64,000 bases of DNA, from assembly GCA_902581695.1 (NCBI GenBank), contig CACHOW010000001.1:1-64000 (forward strand), in the 5' to 3' direction. The notes under the pieces were generated by a model. It saw only the letters and a program-made list of their open reading frames with translations. It did no database searches and had not been told where the DNA came from. The position numbers and the translations under genes are program-made. Source of the DNA: an uncultured Pelagibacteraceae bacterium (GTDB lineage: Bacteria > Pseudomonadota > Alphaproteobacteria > Pelagibacterales > Pelagibacteraceae). Below are positions 8,676 through 17,988 of the stretch, in pieces. Position 1 is the stretch's first letter. Each line of letters begins with the position of its first letter.

Positions 8676-9326
8676 TCTGACCATCGCGAGAAGTATGAGA
8701 AATCCATCTTTAAATGCATTTACCTTTTTTTTCCCACCAATTCTTGATCTTTCATAAGCTTTAGAATTTGCTAATTTATAACCTTTCCTTTTTGCTTTGA
8801 TTGGTAACTCAACACAAAATTTGAAATCTTTAGATTTTAAATTTAAATCTTTAGCTTTAGATGTTTTTCCTAAGACGTAAGTGTATAAAATGTCAGTAAT
8901 ATTAAGATTAAAAAATAATTTTCCAATTTTGGTAAATATATAGTTGCCAATTAAAGTTATAATAGTGTCATCATCACTTCCACAATCTTTTTCGTATCTA
9001 GTTCCAAAAATAAAATCAGCTTTAGTTGTGTTAATTTGCTCATGCATTTTAATTAACTCGTTCGGATTGAATGATCCATCTGCATTAAATATACAAAATA
9101 ATTCTGTATCCACTGAATTAATACCAGTAATTAATGCATCACCATAACCCTTCCCATGTTGAAATACAATTCTACAATTATGGTTTTTTGTAGATTGAAT
9201 TGTTTCTTCATCCTCTTTTTCCAAAACAATCAAAATTTTTAAATCGTAGTTTTTTAACTCATCCAATACTTTAGGGAGAGACTCTTTTTCATTTTTTGCA
9301 GGAATTATTAATGTGAGATTATTCAT
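8658..9326 (-). CDS. Glycosyltransferase family 2, dolichol-phosphate-mannose-synthase-like
   Basis: 222 residues. LTLIIPAKNEKESLPKVL is the GT2 opening, HGKGYGDALITGI is typical of polyprenyl-phosphate sugar synthases, and CIFNADGSFNPNE holds the DXD. There are no C-terminal membrane segments beyond one weak hydrophobic stretch at the end (FLILLAMVRLFF). It would make a polyprenyl-linked monosaccharide for periplasmic transfer. The GT-C-like membrane protein encoded divergently 138 bp away is a natural partner, which is inference. The 138 bp between them are almost pure A/T with no element I can assign. Confidence 0.8.
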   Translation of the reverse strand: MNNLTLIIPAKNEKESLPKVLDELKNYDLKILIVLEKEDEETIQSTKNHNCRIVFQHGKGYGDALITGINSVDTELFCIFNADGSFNPNELIKMHEQINTTKADFIFGTRYEKDCGSDDDTIITLIGNYIFTKIGKLFFNLNITDILYTYVLGKTSKAKDLNLKSKDFKFCVELPIKAKRKGYKLANSKAYERSRIGGKKKVNAFKDGFLILLAMVRLFFNK

Positions 9327-9464
9327 AAATACTTTAATTATTTATAATTTTTTTATGTTAATAATGGTAAATTTGACTTATCTTAAAATATTTACTTTTT
9401 ATATAGAATTCTTCAATAATTTTTTTTTGATAATATTAATTAAAAAAAATAGAGTAATATATTA

Positions 9465-11129
9465 ATGAATTTTACAATTTATCTATTATCTTACTTTATA
9501 ATCATAATATCAGTAATTGGATATGGTTTACTATTTCAAAACACTTTAAGAAATATTATAGACATAGAATTTGAGTATAACTTGATTGGAAGTTTACTTT
9601 TTTTGATATTTCTATCATTTCTTACTCACTTTTTTTTTAATCATGGATATATTCATAATACGATCATTTTACTAATAGGATTAATTTCATATATATTTTT
9701 TTATTTTAAAGAAAAAAAAATATTTAAAAGATATTCAAAATATCTTTTTTTTATATTTGGAATACTCACGATTGCACTACTAACATCTAAAACTCATGAT
9801 GATTTTCCTTATTATCATTTTCCCTACACTTATTATTTAACTCAAGAAAATTTAATAATTGGAATGGGAAATCTTGTTCACGGTTTCAGAACTCCGTCAT
9901 CAATTTTTTATTTAAATTCGTTGTTTTATCTACCAGTTATTGAATATTTTTTATTTAATTTGGGGGTAATTCTAATATTTGGATTTTCTAATTTAATCTT
10001 AATTTTTAAATTAAAAAATGACTACAAAAATAAAAGATATGATTTTATTTTTTTTTTAACTCTTTTGTCTTTTTTATTTATAAATATATTTTTTTATAGA
10101 ATAGCTGAACATGGAACAGATCGTTCTGCACAAATACTGATTCTTATTTTGTTTATTGAAGTTTTTAGTTTATATAGAAAATCTGCAATTATAGAAAAAC
10201 TTTTTTCTAAAATTTTTATTTTATTAGGTCTGATAATTACACTTAAAGCTTTTTACGTTTTGTATTTATTAATACTTATTCCTGTATTTTTTCATTTTAG
10301 AAAAAATAATTTATTTTTAAGTTTTTTTAAAAATTTTTATTTCTTTCTTTTTTGTTCTGTTGGTTTACTTTTGATGCTCATAAATATTTTTAATTCAGGT
10401 TGTATTTTGTATCCTGTGAACATTACTTGTTTTTCTAATTTTGAGTGGTCATTGTTTAATGAGGCAAAATCATCAAATGATTGGTATGAACAATGGGCCA
10501 AGGCTGGAGCTGGGCCAAACCATTTAGTTGATAACCCTGAAAACTACATTAAAGGATTTAATTGGTTAGCAAATTGGATTGACATGTATTTTTTTAATAA
10601 AGTTAGTGATTTTATAATTGGTTTACTTATTTTATTATTAATAGTTAATTTTACATTTAAATCAAAAAACAAAAATAATATAAAAATAAAAAAACAAAAT
10701 TACTTAGTTTATTCAATAATTATTATTTTGTTTTTTGAATGGTTTTATAACCACCCAAGTCTTAGATATGGAGGTTTTAGTCTTATTGCGTTAATTTTAT
10801 TTATACCATTCTCAATATACATCTCAAAATTTATCTCAATCAAATATTTCAAAGAGAAAATTATTTTTTTGATTGTATTATCTTTGGTCATTTTTGTTGG
10901 AAGAAATGCAAACAGAATTCATAACGAGGTTAAAAAATATAATTATCATTTATTTTCATACCCATATTATTATTTAGATAAAGTCCATTTTAGAGTAGAT
11001 ACGTTTGTAAATAGAATATTGGTAAATTACCAAAATTGTATGGACGAAAATAAAATAAATTGTGAACGTTTTGAGGGAATATCCGTTTCTAAAAAAAATA
11101 TTTACTATATCTTAAAAAAGTATAAATGA
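9465..11129 (+). CDS. Polytopic membrane protein, GT-C-like glycosyltransferase candidate
   Basis: 554 residues with roughly twelve hydrophobic segments. The first large external loop contains KTHDDFPYYHFPYTYYL, with paired acidic residues at the position where GT-C enzymes keep their catalytic Asp. A second loop has EWSLFNEAKSSNDWYEQW and GPNHLVDNPENYIKGFNWL. GT-C enzymes use polyprenyl-phosphate sugars on the periplasmic face. I cannot name the family firmly; it also resembles uncharacterised LIC_10190-type membrane proteins. A flippase or polymerase role is the alternative. It stands alone, between a divergent GT2 gene and gmd. Confidence 0.55.
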   Translation: MNFTIYLLSYFIIIISVIGYGLLFQNTLRNIIDIEFEYNLIGSLLFLIFLSFLTHFFFNHGYIHNTIILLIGLISYIFFYFKEKKIFKRYSKYLFFIFGILTIALLTSKTHDDFPYYHFPYTYYLTQENLIIGMGNLVHGFRTPSSIFYLNSLFYLPVIEYFLFNLGVILIFGFSNLILIFKLKNDYKNKRYDFIFFLTLLSFLFINIFFYRIAEHGTDRSAQILILILFIEVFSLYRKSAIIEKLFSKIFILLGLIITLKAFYVLYLLILIPVFFHFRKNNLFLSFFKNFYFFLFCSVGLLLMLINIFNSGCILYPVNITCFSNFEWSLFNEAKSSNDWYEQWAKAGAGPNHLVDNPENYIKGFNWLANWIDMYFFNKVSDFIIGLLILLLIVNFTFKSKNKNNIKIKKQNYLVYSIIIILFFEWFYNHPSLRYGGFSLIALILFIPFSIYISKFISIKYFKEKIIFLIVLSLVIFVGRNANRIHNEVKKYNYHLFSYPYYYLDKVHFRVDTFVNRILVNYQNCMDENKINCERFEGISVSKKNIYYILKKYK

Positions 11130-11179
11130 TTATATTCATATTAAGAACACTTTTTAATTAAAAAATAAATTTTTAAAAA

Positions 11180-12226
11180 ATGAAAAAAAAAGTTGCTTTA
11201 ATATTTGGTATTACTGGTCAAGATGGATCTTACTTGGCTGAAATATTGTTGAAAAAAAAATATATAGTGCATGGAGTAAAAAGAAGATCTTCAAGTATAA
11301 ATACTCTCAGAGTGGACCACATCTACCAAGATCCTCATGATAGAAATTATAGATTTAGACTTCATTATGGTGATGTTACAGACTCTTTATCTGTTTCAAA
11401 CATTATAAAAAAAACGAGACCTCATGAAATATATAATTTAGCAGCTCAATCTCATGTAGCGGTTTCATTTGAAGTCCCAGAGTATACTGCCAATGCTGAT
11501 GCATTAGGTGCTCTTAGAATTTTAGAGGCAATAAAATTTCACAAACTAGAAAAAAAAACAAAATTTTATCAGGCAGGTACTTCAGAAATGTATGGCAAAG
11601 TTCAAAGTTCACCTCAAAATGAAAAAACTTCTTTTTATCCTTTAAGTCCTTATGGAGTTGCAAAATTATATGCTCATTGGATTACAAAAAATTATAGAGA
11701 AGCTTATGAAATTTTTGCTTGTAATGGAATTTTATTTAATCATGAAAGTCCAAGAAGAGGAGAAACGTTTGTTACAAAAAAAATTATTTCTGCCCTTTGT
11801 AAGATTAAAGAAGGAAAGCAAAAAAAATTATTTTTGGGAAATTTAAATTCAAAAAGGGATTGGGGACATGCCAAAGATTATTGTTATGCAATGTGGAAAA
11901 TGCTTCAGCAAAAAAAACCTGATGATTATGTTATAGCAACGGGCAAACAGTACTCAATTAAACAATTTATAAACTTAACAGCAAAAAAATTGAATATGAA
12001 AGTTATTTGGAAAGGAAAAGGGATAAAAGAAAAAGGTTATAATGAATTTGGGTTTCCTATAATTGAATGTGATAAAAACTATTTTAGACCATTAGATGTA
12101 GATACACTTTTAGGTGACGCAAAAAAAGCTAGAAAATTACTTAAATGGAAACCTAAAAATGACATTAATTTATTAATTAATGAAATGATTGAGTCTGAAT
12201 ATAAAATTTTAAATGCAGTTAAATAA
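11180..12226 (+). CDS. gmd: GDP-mannose 4,6-dehydratase
   Basis: 348 residues, normal length. It converts GDP-D-mannose to GDP-4-keto-6-deoxy-D-mannose. [13 protein letters not shown] is the NADP-binding motif, [17 protein letters not shown] is the characteristic segment after beta-2, AGTSEMYGK carries the catalytic Thr and Glu, and [10 protein letters not shown] is Yxxx[21 protein letters not shown]-type sequence is also present (here TKK). It overlaps fcl by 14 bp, so the two enzymes are translated together and give GDP-L-fucose or a related 6-deoxy sugar. The start ATG at 11180 fits the family N-terminus. Confidence 0.95.
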   Translation: MKKKVALIFGITGQDGSYLAEILLKKKYIVHGVKRRSSSINTLRVDHIYQDPHDRNYRFRLHYGDVTDSLSVSNIIKKTRPHEIYNLAAQSHVAVSFEVPEYTANADALGALRILEAIKFHKLEKKTKFYQAGTSEMYGKVQSSPQNEKTSFYPLSPYGVAKLYAHWITKNYREAYEIFACNGILFNHESPRRGETFVTKKIISALCKIKEGKQKKLFLGNLNSKRDWGHAKDYCYAMWKMLQQKKPDDYVIATGKQYSIKQFINLTAKKLNMKVIWKGKGIKEKGYNEFGFPIIECDKNYFRPLDVDTLLGDAKKARKLLKWKPKNDINLLINEMIESEYKILNAVK

Positions 12227-13154
12227 GAAAAGTAAAATATTCATTGCTGGACATAATGGCATGGTTGGTTCATCAGTAGTGAGACATTTTAAAAAAAAAG
12301 GCTATAAAAAATTATTTTTCAAAAATCGAAAATCTCTAGACTTAACAGATCAAAAAAAAACACATTCTTACATAAAAAAAATAAAACCAGATTTTGTTAT
12401 AATTGCTGCAGCAAAAGTGGGTGGGATATTTGCTAATAATGAGCAGAAGGCTAAATTTATTTATGAAAATATTATGATACAAACTAATTTAATCCATTCA
12501 TCTTATTTAACTGGAGTAAAAAAACTTATTTTTTTAGGATCAAGCTGTATCTATCCTAAATATTCAAAACAACCAATTAAAGAAGATTATCTAATGACAG
12601 GAAAACTTGAAGAGACCAATGACTCTTATGCTATTGCCAAGATAGCAGGATATAAAATGTGTGAAGCTTATAATAAACAATATAAAACAAATTATGTATG
12701 TTTAATGCCTACAAACCTTTACGGACCAAATGATAATTATGATTTGAAGAATTCTCATTTTTTTTCTGCTTTAATTGCAAAAATACATTTCGCATTAAAA
12801 AAAAAAACCAAAATGATTAAAATTTGGGGAGACGGCTCTCCGAAAAGAGAATTAATGTATGTTGATGATCTAGCAGATGCTTGTGAATTTTTTTTAAAAA
12901 AAAAGACAAAACATTCATTAATTAATATTGGCAGTGGAGAAGAAAAAACAATCTTAGGGTATTGTAAATTTGTTATAAAGAAATTAGATGTTAATATAAA
13001 GATAAAGTTTGAAATAAAAAAACCAAATGGAACTCCGAGAAAAAAACTAGATCTTAGTTTAGCAAATAAGTATGGATGGAAATCAAAATATAATTTAAAT
13101 AAAGGTTTTAATTTAACCTATCAAGACTATCTAAAAAAGATTGGTAATAAATAA
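12213..13154 (+). CDS. fcl: GDP-L-fucose synthase
   Basis: 313 residues. Bifunctional epimerase-reductase that turns the Gmd product into GDP-L-fucose with [22 protein letters not shown] is the dinucleotide motif, [11 protein letters not shown] and [10 protein letters not shown] are family signatures, and YAIAK holds the catalytic Tyr-Lys pair. [13 protein letters not shown] follows as expected. Start ATG lies within the end of gmd. The next gene begins 3 bp after its stop, so gmd-fcl-epimerase is one transcription unit. Confidence 0.94.
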   Translation: MQLNKKSKIFIAGHNGMVGSSVVRHFKKKGYKKLFFKNRKSLDLTDQKKTHSYIKKIKPDFVIIAAAKVGGIFANNEQKAKFIYENIMIQTNLIHSSYLTGVKKLIFLGSSCIYPKYSKQPIKEDYLMTGKLEETNDSYAIAKIAGYKMCEAYNKQYKTNYVCLMPTNLYGPNDNYDLKNSHFFSALIAKIHFALKKKTKMIKIWGDGSPKRELMYVDDLADACEFFLKKKTKHSLINIGSGEEKTILGYCKFVIKKLDVNIKIKFEIKKPNGTPRKKLDLSLANKYGWKSKYNLNKGFNLTYQDYLKKIGNK

Positions 13155-13157
13155 AAA

Positions 13158-14045
13158 ATGAAAAAATTTATTATTGTTACTGGAGGCTGTGGTTTTGTTG
13201 GAAGTAATTTGATAAAATATTTAATCAAAAAATCTTCTTATAATATTATTAGCTTAGATGATTATTCTTCTGGAACTAGAAAAAATCATATTAAAGATAA
13301 AAGAGCAGTATATATTAAAGGCAATACCAAAGATATTGATTATATTTTAAGAAAATATGTTGGTAAAATTCACTCAATTTTCCATTTTGGGGAATTTTCA
13401 AGAATTTACCAAAGCTTTTTACAAATGAACAAATGCATACAATCTAATTCAATTGGAACAAATGCTGTTTTTGACTTTTGTCTAAAAAATAAGATTAAAT
13501 TAATTTATTCAGCGACTTCTGCATCTTTGGGTAATAAGGGAAAGGATAAAAACCTTTCTCCATATGCATTTACAAAAGCTAAAAATTTAGAGCTTTTAGA
13601 GAACTTGAGACGATGGTTTAATTTTAAATATGAAGTAATTTTTTTTTACAATGTTTACGGCCCAGGTCAGATTAAAAAAGGGAATATGTCAACTGTGATA
13701 GGAATATTTGAGGATTGTTATTTAAAAAATTTACCTTTACCGGTGGTAAAACCTGGATCTCAATCTAGAAGATTTACGCACATCACAGACACTATTAAAG
13801 TTTGTTATAAAGCTTGGAAAAACAACAAATCACGATTTTATAGTATTTCAAATAGAGAGAGTTTTACCATTTTAGAAGTTGCAAAAATGTTTGGAAAAAA
13901 GATAAAATTTTTACCTCAGAGAAAAGGTGAAAGATATGCATCCGCCCTAACTACCTTAAGTTTATCAAATAAGATTTATAGAACTTACGGCAAAATAAAT
14001 TTAAAAAATTATGTTAATGACTTTGTGAAAAATACTAGAAAATAG
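13158..14045 (+). CDS. NAD-dependent epimerase/dehydratase of unassigned sugar specificity
   Basis: 295 residues, shorter than GalE (about 330). VTGGCGFVGSNLIKYL is the NAD-binding motif, SATSASLGNKGK supplies the serine region and YAFTK the YxxxK pair. FFYNVYGPGQ and RRFTHITDTI follow the UDP-hexose epimerase pattern. The shortening lies between the HFGEFSRI segment and the serine motif, where a substrate loop is trimmed. It is the last gene before the 5S rRNA promoter and shares an operon with gmd and fcl. It could finish a 6-deoxysugar or make a UDP-hexose; neither can be chosen from sequence. Confidence 0.78.
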   Translation: MKKFIIVTGGCGFVGSNLIKYLIKKSSYNIISLDDYSSGTRKNHIKDKRAVYIKGNTKDIDYILRKYVGKIHSIFHFGEFSRIYQSFLQMNKCIQSNSIGTNAVFDFCLKNKIKLIYSATSASLGNKGKDKNLSPYAFTKAKNLELLENLRRWFNFKYEVIFFYNVYGPGQIKKGNMSTVIGIFEDCYLKNLPLPVVKPGSQSRRFTHITDTIKVCYKAWKNNKSRFYSISNRESFTILEVAKMFGKKIKFLPQRKGERYASALTTLSLSNKIYRTYGKINLKNYVNDFVKNTRK

Positions 14046-14069
14046 GGTTTTTCTTAACATAAATGCTTG

Positions 14070-14097
14070 TTTACATTAAATAAATTATCTGTATAAG
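14070..14097 (+). promoter_or_regulatory. Promoter of the isolated 5S rRNA gene
   Basis: TTTACA at 14070-14075 and TATAAG at 14092-14097 are separated by 16 bp. Transcription would begin about 7 bp downstream, at the mature 5S 5' end (14103-14104). The gene needs its own promoter because a polysaccharide cluster, not 23S, lies upstream. Confidence 0.65.
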
Positions 14098-14102
14098 TCA
14101 CT

Positions 14103-14218
14103 CGCCGGTGATTATTGCGAAAGTGTTACACCCGATCCCATTTCGAACTCGGAAGTTAAGCCTTTCAGCGCCGATGGTACTTTGTCTTAAGACACGGGAG
14201 AGTAGGTCATTGCCGGCA
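14103..14218 (+). rRNA. rrf: 5S ribosomal RNA, detached from 16S-23S
   Basis: The ends pair as helix I (GCCGG at 14104-14108 with CCGGC at 14213-14217). The conserved core CCCGATCCCATTTCGAACTC followed by GGAAGTTAAGC is present, and GGTAC and GGGAGAGTAGGTC in the second half complete a 5S of about 115 nt. No 23S or 16S sequence occurs in the 14 kb upstream. Instead a surface-polysaccharide cluster abuts the gene, the arrangement reported for SAR11 hypervariable region 2. rpmJ follows after 12 bp, so read-through may express it. Confidence 0.95.
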
Positions 14219-14229
14219 TACAAATTTTT

Positions 14230-14355
14230 ATGAAAATTAAAAGTTCTTTAAAATCTATCAAAAAAAGAGACCTTAACTCAAAATTAGTAAGGCGAAGAGG
14301 TAGAGTTTATATTATTAATAAAACTAATCCAAAATTTAAAGCAAGACAAAAATAG
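14230..14355 (+). CDS. rpmJ: 50S ribosomal protein L36, cysteine-free form
   Basis: 41 residues beginning [18 protein letters not shown], with [20 protein letters not shown] in the second half, the L36 signature. It has no cysteines, so it is the zinc-independent version common in alphaproteobacteria. It starts 12 bp after the 5S gene and has no promoter of its own that I can see, so it is probably read through from 5S. The next small gene starts 5 bp after its stop. Confidence 0.93.
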   Translation: MKIKSSLKSIKKRDLNSKLVRRRGRVYIINKTNPKFKARQK

Positions 14356-14360
14356 TTTTT

Positions 14361-14471
14361 ATGGATAACGAAAACCATAAAAATACTTGGAACAACTTCA
14401 CTAAATTTGTATTGTGGGGAACTGTCGCTGTTATCCTAGTTTTAATATTAATGGCAATATTCTTGTTGTAG
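14361..14471 (+). CDS. aa3-type cytochrome c oxidase subunit IV, small membrane protein
   Basis: 36 residues, one membrane helix. NTWNNFTKFVLWGTVAVIL matches the W..F.KF..W pattern of the bacterial COX4_pro_2 family, whose members commonly lie next to the transhydrogenase genes in alphaproteobacteria. These peptides bind the outside of the aa3 oxidase core in the inner membrane, and their exact role is minor or unclear. It is followed 11 bp later by pntAA. It is short for the family (usually 40-50 residues), having lost part of the cytoplasmic N-terminus. Confidence 0.75.
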   Translation: MDNENHKNTWNNFTKFVLWGTVAVILVLILMAIFLL

Positions 14472-14482
14472 ACTAATCAACT

Positions 14483-15571
14483 ATGAAAATTGTTTCTTTA
14501 TCTGAAAATTTAAATATAGAAAAAAGAATTGCTATAACTCCTGATATAGCAAAAAAATATAAATCCTTGGGTTTTGAAGTTATGCTTCCTAAAGATTATG
14601 GTCTTCATTTAGGTTTTGATAATGATCATTATAAATCTCAGGGAGTGAATATTATAGAGAACGAGAAAGATCTTTTGGTTGATAGTGATGTAATTTTACA
14701 ATTAGGATTACTATCAGATGAAAACCTTTCCTCATTAAGAGAGAATCAAAATTTAATTGGAGTTTTAAACCCATTTACAAATAAGGAAAAATTACAAGAT
14801 TTATTAAAAAAAAAAGTAAACAGTTTTTCTTTGGAATTATTACCTAGAATAACAAGAGCTCAATCTATGGATATTCTTTCTTCTCAAGCAAATCTGGCAG
14901 GGTATAAAGCTGTAATAGAATCATTTGCTTGTTTCGAAAAAGCTATACCAATGATGATGACAGCCGCTGGGACTGTTCCAGCAGCAAAGGTTCTAGTAGT
15001 AGGTGCTGGTGTTGCTGGTCTACAAGCTATAGCAACTGCCAAAAGAATGGGAGCAATTGTTTTTGCTACGGATGTTAGAATGGCCTCTAAGGAACAAGTT
15101 GAAAGTTTAGGGGGTAAGTTTTTAACGGTAGAGGGTTCTGAAAATCTTGAAACTGAAGGTGGTTATGCTAAAGAAGCCTCAGAAGATTTTAAGCAAAAAC
15201 AAGAAGACTTATTAAGTGAAACATTAAAAAAAATAGATATTGTAATCTGCACAGCTTTAATACCGGGCAAAAAAGCTCCAGTGATAATTAAAGAAAATAT
15301 GATTAAAAATATGCAAATAGGATCTGTAATTTATGACTTGGCTGCTGTTCAAGGAGGAAATACAGCATACACAGAAGTTGATAAATTAATTGATAGAAAT
15401 GGTGTTAAAATTATGGGAGAGATGAATATTCTTAATAAGCTTCCAATTTCTGCTTCTTCCTTATACTCAAAAAATTTATTTAATTTTGTTTCAAATTTAT
15501 TAGATAAAAAGACTGGTAAAATTAATATTAATTTAGAGGACGAGATAATCGATAAAACCTTGGTTAAATAG
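14483..15571 (+). CDS. pntAA: NAD(P) transhydrogenase subunit alpha part 1 (soluble, NAD-binding)
   Basis: 362 residues. This is the domain I polypeptide of the proton-translocating transhydrogenase, related to alanine dehydrogenase. EKRIAITPDIAKKYKSLG opens it. VLVVGAGVAGLQAIATAKR is the NAD-binding fold and FATDVR gives the acidic residue after it. YDLAAVQGGN and MGEMNILNKLP are conserved. It binds NADH in the cytoplasm and passes hydride to domain III of PntB. The alpha chain is split in two, as in other alphaproteobacteria. pntAB starts 2 bp after its stop. Confidence 0.95.
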   Translation: MKIVSLSENLNIEKRIAITPDIAKKYKSLGFEVMLPKDYGLHLGFDNDHYKSQGVNIIENEKDLLVDSDVILQLGLLSDENLSSLRENQNLIGVLNPFTNKEKLQDLLKKKVNSFSLELLPRITRAQSMDILSSQANLAGYKAVIESFACFEKAIPMMMTAAGTVPAAKVLVVGAGVAGLQAIATAKRMGAIVFATDVRMASKEQVESLGGKFLTVEGSENLETEGGYAKEASEDFKQKQEDLLSETLKKIDIVICTALIPGKKAPVIIKENMIKNMQIGSVIYDLAAVQGGNTAYTEVDKLIDRNGVKIMGEMNILNKLPISASSLYSKNLFNFVSNLLDKKTGKININLEDEIIDKTLVK

Positions 15572-15573
15572 TT

Positions 15574-15885
15574 ATGGAAATAGATCCTTTTATATTTAGA
15601 TTAAGTATATTCATTTTATCAATTTTTGTTGGTTATTATGTCGTTTGGAGTGTTACACCTTCTCTACATACACCCTTAATGTCTGTAACTAATGCAATTT
15701 CTTCTGTAATTATTGTAGGTGCTATAATTGCTGCTCTTGCAAACAATGAGGGAAGCATTTTTAATTCATCAACTTTATTTGGATATTTAGCAATTACACT
15801 TGCAGCAGTAAATATTTTTGGAGGATTCTTAGTAACTCAAAGAATGTTGGCAATGTATAAAAAAAAAAAGAAAGATAAAAAATGA
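15574..15885 (+). CDS. pntAB: NAD(P) transhydrogenase subunit alpha part 2 (membrane)
   Basis: 103 residues, about three to four membrane helices. YYVVWSVTPSLHTPLMSVTN and AISSVIIVGAI are conserved domain II sequence forming part of the proton channel. The protein ends in a lysine-rich tail, MYKKKKKDKK. It overlaps pntB by 4 bp (ATGA type). It couples proton flow to hydride transfer with PntAA and PntB. Confidence 0.95.
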   Translation: MEIDPFIFRLSIFILSIFVGYYVVWSVTPSLHTPLMSVTNAISSVIIVGAIIAALANNEGSIFNSSTLFGYLAITLAAVNIFGGFLVTQRMLAMYKKKKKDKK

Positions 15886-17279
15886 TATCAGGAAATTTGT
15901 CAGCAACGTTTTATTTGATTTCTGGAGTACTTTTTATTCTCGCATTAAGAGGGCTTTCTTCTCCCGAAACATCTAGACAAGGAAATTTTTATGGCATAAT
16001 TGGAATGATAATAGCTATATCTGTCACTTTTCTGTCTGTTGGAAACTTTTCCTCAGGGTTTGTTTATGTAATAATTTTTTTATTAGCTGGAGGTGCAATA
16101 GGAGCGTTTATAGCATTTAAAATTCCAATGACCGCGATGCCAGAACTTGTGGCCGGATTCCACAGCCTAGTGGGTCTTGCTGCTGTTTTTGTAGCAATTT
16201 CAGCTTTCATAAATCCAGAAGCTTTCAACCTTGGTTCTCCAGGCAATATCAAACTTGCAAGCCTTATTGAAATGTCAATTGGAGCAGCTGTTGGTGCGAT
16301 CACTTTCTCCGGTTCAATTATAGCTTTTTTAAAACTTCAAGGCATTATGTCAGGTGCGCCTATTACATTTAAAGGTCAACATTTATTAAATGCCCTAATA
16401 CTTATTTCGATAATAGTTTTAACTTATCTACTTTGTGTATCACAATCCTCTCATTTATTTTGGCTTTTACTTTTTATATCTTTTTTAATTGGTTTTTTAT
16501 TAATTATTCCGATAGGTGGTGCAGATATGCCAGTAGTTATCTCAATGCTGAACTCTTATTCTGGTTGGGCTGCTGCAGGTATTGGTTTTACATTGGAAAA
16601 TACTGCTTTAATAATTACAGGAGCACTCGTTGGATCATCTGGAGCAATTTTATCATATATAATGTGTAAAGGAATGAATAGATCATTCTTTAATGTAATC
16701 TTAGGAGGATTTGGTGTAACAGAACAATCCTCAAAGGACCAAAATAAAGAACAACGACCAGTTAAAAGTGGAAATGCAGATGATGCTGCCTTTTTAATGA
16801 AAAACGCTTCTTCAGTTATTATTGTTCCTGGTTATGGTATGGCTGTTGCTCAAGCTCAGCACGCATTAAGGGAAATGGTAGATACTCTAAAGAAAAATGA
16901 TATTAAAGTATCTTATGCGATCCACCCAGTTGCAGGACGTATGCCTGGACACATGAATGTTTTACTAGCTGAAGCCAATGTTCCCTACGACGAGGTATTT
17001 GAACTAGAGGAGATTAATAATGATTTCGCTAATGCAGATGTTGCTTTTGTAATTGGTGCTAATGATGTTACTAATCCTGTCGCAAAAACAGATCCTCAAA
17101 GCCCAATTTATGGGATGCCTGTATTAGATGTTGAAAAATGTAAGTCAGTCCTATTTGTTAAAAGAAGTCTGTCTCCTGGTTATGCTGGAATTGATAATGA
17201 TCTTTTTTATAAAGAAAATACACTAATGTTATTTGCAGATGCAAAGAAAATGACTGAGGATATTACTAAAAATTTATAG
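15882..17279 (+). CDS. pntB: NAD(P) transhydrogenase subunit beta
   Basis: 465 residues. About nine membrane helices (residues 5 to 260) include AGFHSLVGLAAVFVA and GGADMPVVISMLNSYSGWA, the proton-channel segments. A soluble NADP-binding domain III follows with VPGYGMAVAQAQHALREM, HPVAGRMPGHMNVLLAEA and VIGANDVTNP. The enzyme uses the proton gradient to make NADPH from NADH. In an organism whose Gap also shows NADP-like residues (see findings), this matters for redox balance. Transaldolase starts 6 bp downstream. Confidence 0.96.
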   Translation: MISGNLSATFYLISGVLFILALRGLSSPETSRQGNFYGIIGMIIAISVTFLSVGNFSSGFVYVIIFLLAGGAIGAFIAFKIPMTAMPELVAGFHSLVGLAAVFVAISAFINPEAFNLGSPGNIKLASLIEMSIGAAVGAITFSGSIIAFLKLQGIMSGAPITFKGQHLLNALILISIIVLTYLLCVSQSSHLFWLLLFISFLIGFLLIIPIGGADMPVVISMLNSYSGWAAAGIGFTLENTALIITGALVGSSGAILSYIMCKGMNRSFFNVILGGFGVTEQSSKDQNKEQRPVKSGNADDAAFLMKNASSVIIVPGYGMAVAQAQHALREMVDTLKKNDIKVSYAIHPVAGRMPGHMNVLLAEANVPYDEVFELEEINNDFANADVAFVIGANDVTNPVAKTDPQSPIYGMPVLDVEKCKSVLFVKRSLSPGYAGIDNDLFYKENTLMLFADAKKMTEDITKNL

Positions 17280-17285
17280 TTAATA

Positions 17286-17981
17286 ATGAATACAAAAATT
17301 TTTTGTGATATTGCAGATTTAAAATTAATTAAAAAGTTCAACAAAAAAAAAATTGTCAAAGGCTTTACAACAAATCCTAGCTTAATGAGAAAAGCAGGTG
17401 CCAAAGATTATAAATTATACTGTAAGAAAATACTTAATTTAACATCAAAACCCATTTCATTCGAAGTTTTTGATGACGATGAAAAAAAAATGATTAAACA
17501 AGGTCAAGAAATTAGTAAATGGGGGAAAAATATTTATGTGAAGGTTCCTGTTACGAATTCTAAAGGTAAGTTTATGGGTGGGGTAATAAATTTTCTGAAT
17601 AAAAAAAAAATTAAGCTTAATATAACCGCGGTTTATAATGCAAAACAAACAAATAAAATACTAAACAAAATTGACAAAAAAACAAAAGTTATAATATCAA
17701 TTTTTGCTGGAAGGGCAGCTGACGCCGGTAAAGATCCAATACCAGAGTTTCATAAAAGTATCAAACTCTCTAAGAAATTTAAAAATGTTGAAATTTTGTG
17801 GGCCAGTGTAAGAGAGCCTTATAATTACACACAATCAAAACAACTAGGATGTCACATAATTACTGTTCCTCCATTAATTATAGAGAAAATAGAAAAATTT
17901 GGAAAAACTTTTGATAAACTTACTACTGAAACTGTTAAAGCTTTTTTAGTTGATAGCAAAAAATCGAAGTTTAAAATTTAA
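17286..17981 (+). CDS. Transaldolase family protein (TalC-like)
   Basis: 231 residues, a short class I aldolase barrel. KIFCDIADLKLIKKF is the family opening, GFTTNPSLM is the second-strand motif, and IYVKVPVT holds the Schiff-base lysine K86. SIFAGRAADAG and ILWASVREPYNYTQSKQLG follow. It probably interconverts sedoheptulose-7-P plus glyceraldehyde-3-P with erythrose-4-P plus fructose-6-P, partnering Tkt at 26281. Fructose-6-phosphate aldolase activity is an alternative for this subfamily. It closes the 5S-pnt run; the next gene is convergent after 7 bp. Confidence 0.82.
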   Translation: MNTKIFCDIADLKLIKKFNKKKIVKGFTTNPSLMRKAGAKDYKLYCKKILNLTSKPISFEVFDDDEKKMIKQGQEISKWGKNIYVKVPVTNSKGKFMGGVINFLNKKKIKLNITAVYNAKQTNKILNKIDKKTKVIISIFAGRAADAGKDPIPEFHKSIKLSKKFKNVEILWASVREPYNYTQSKQLGCHIITVPPLIIEKIEKFGKTFDKLTTETVKAFLVDSKKSKFKI

Positions 17982-17988
17982 AAATTTT

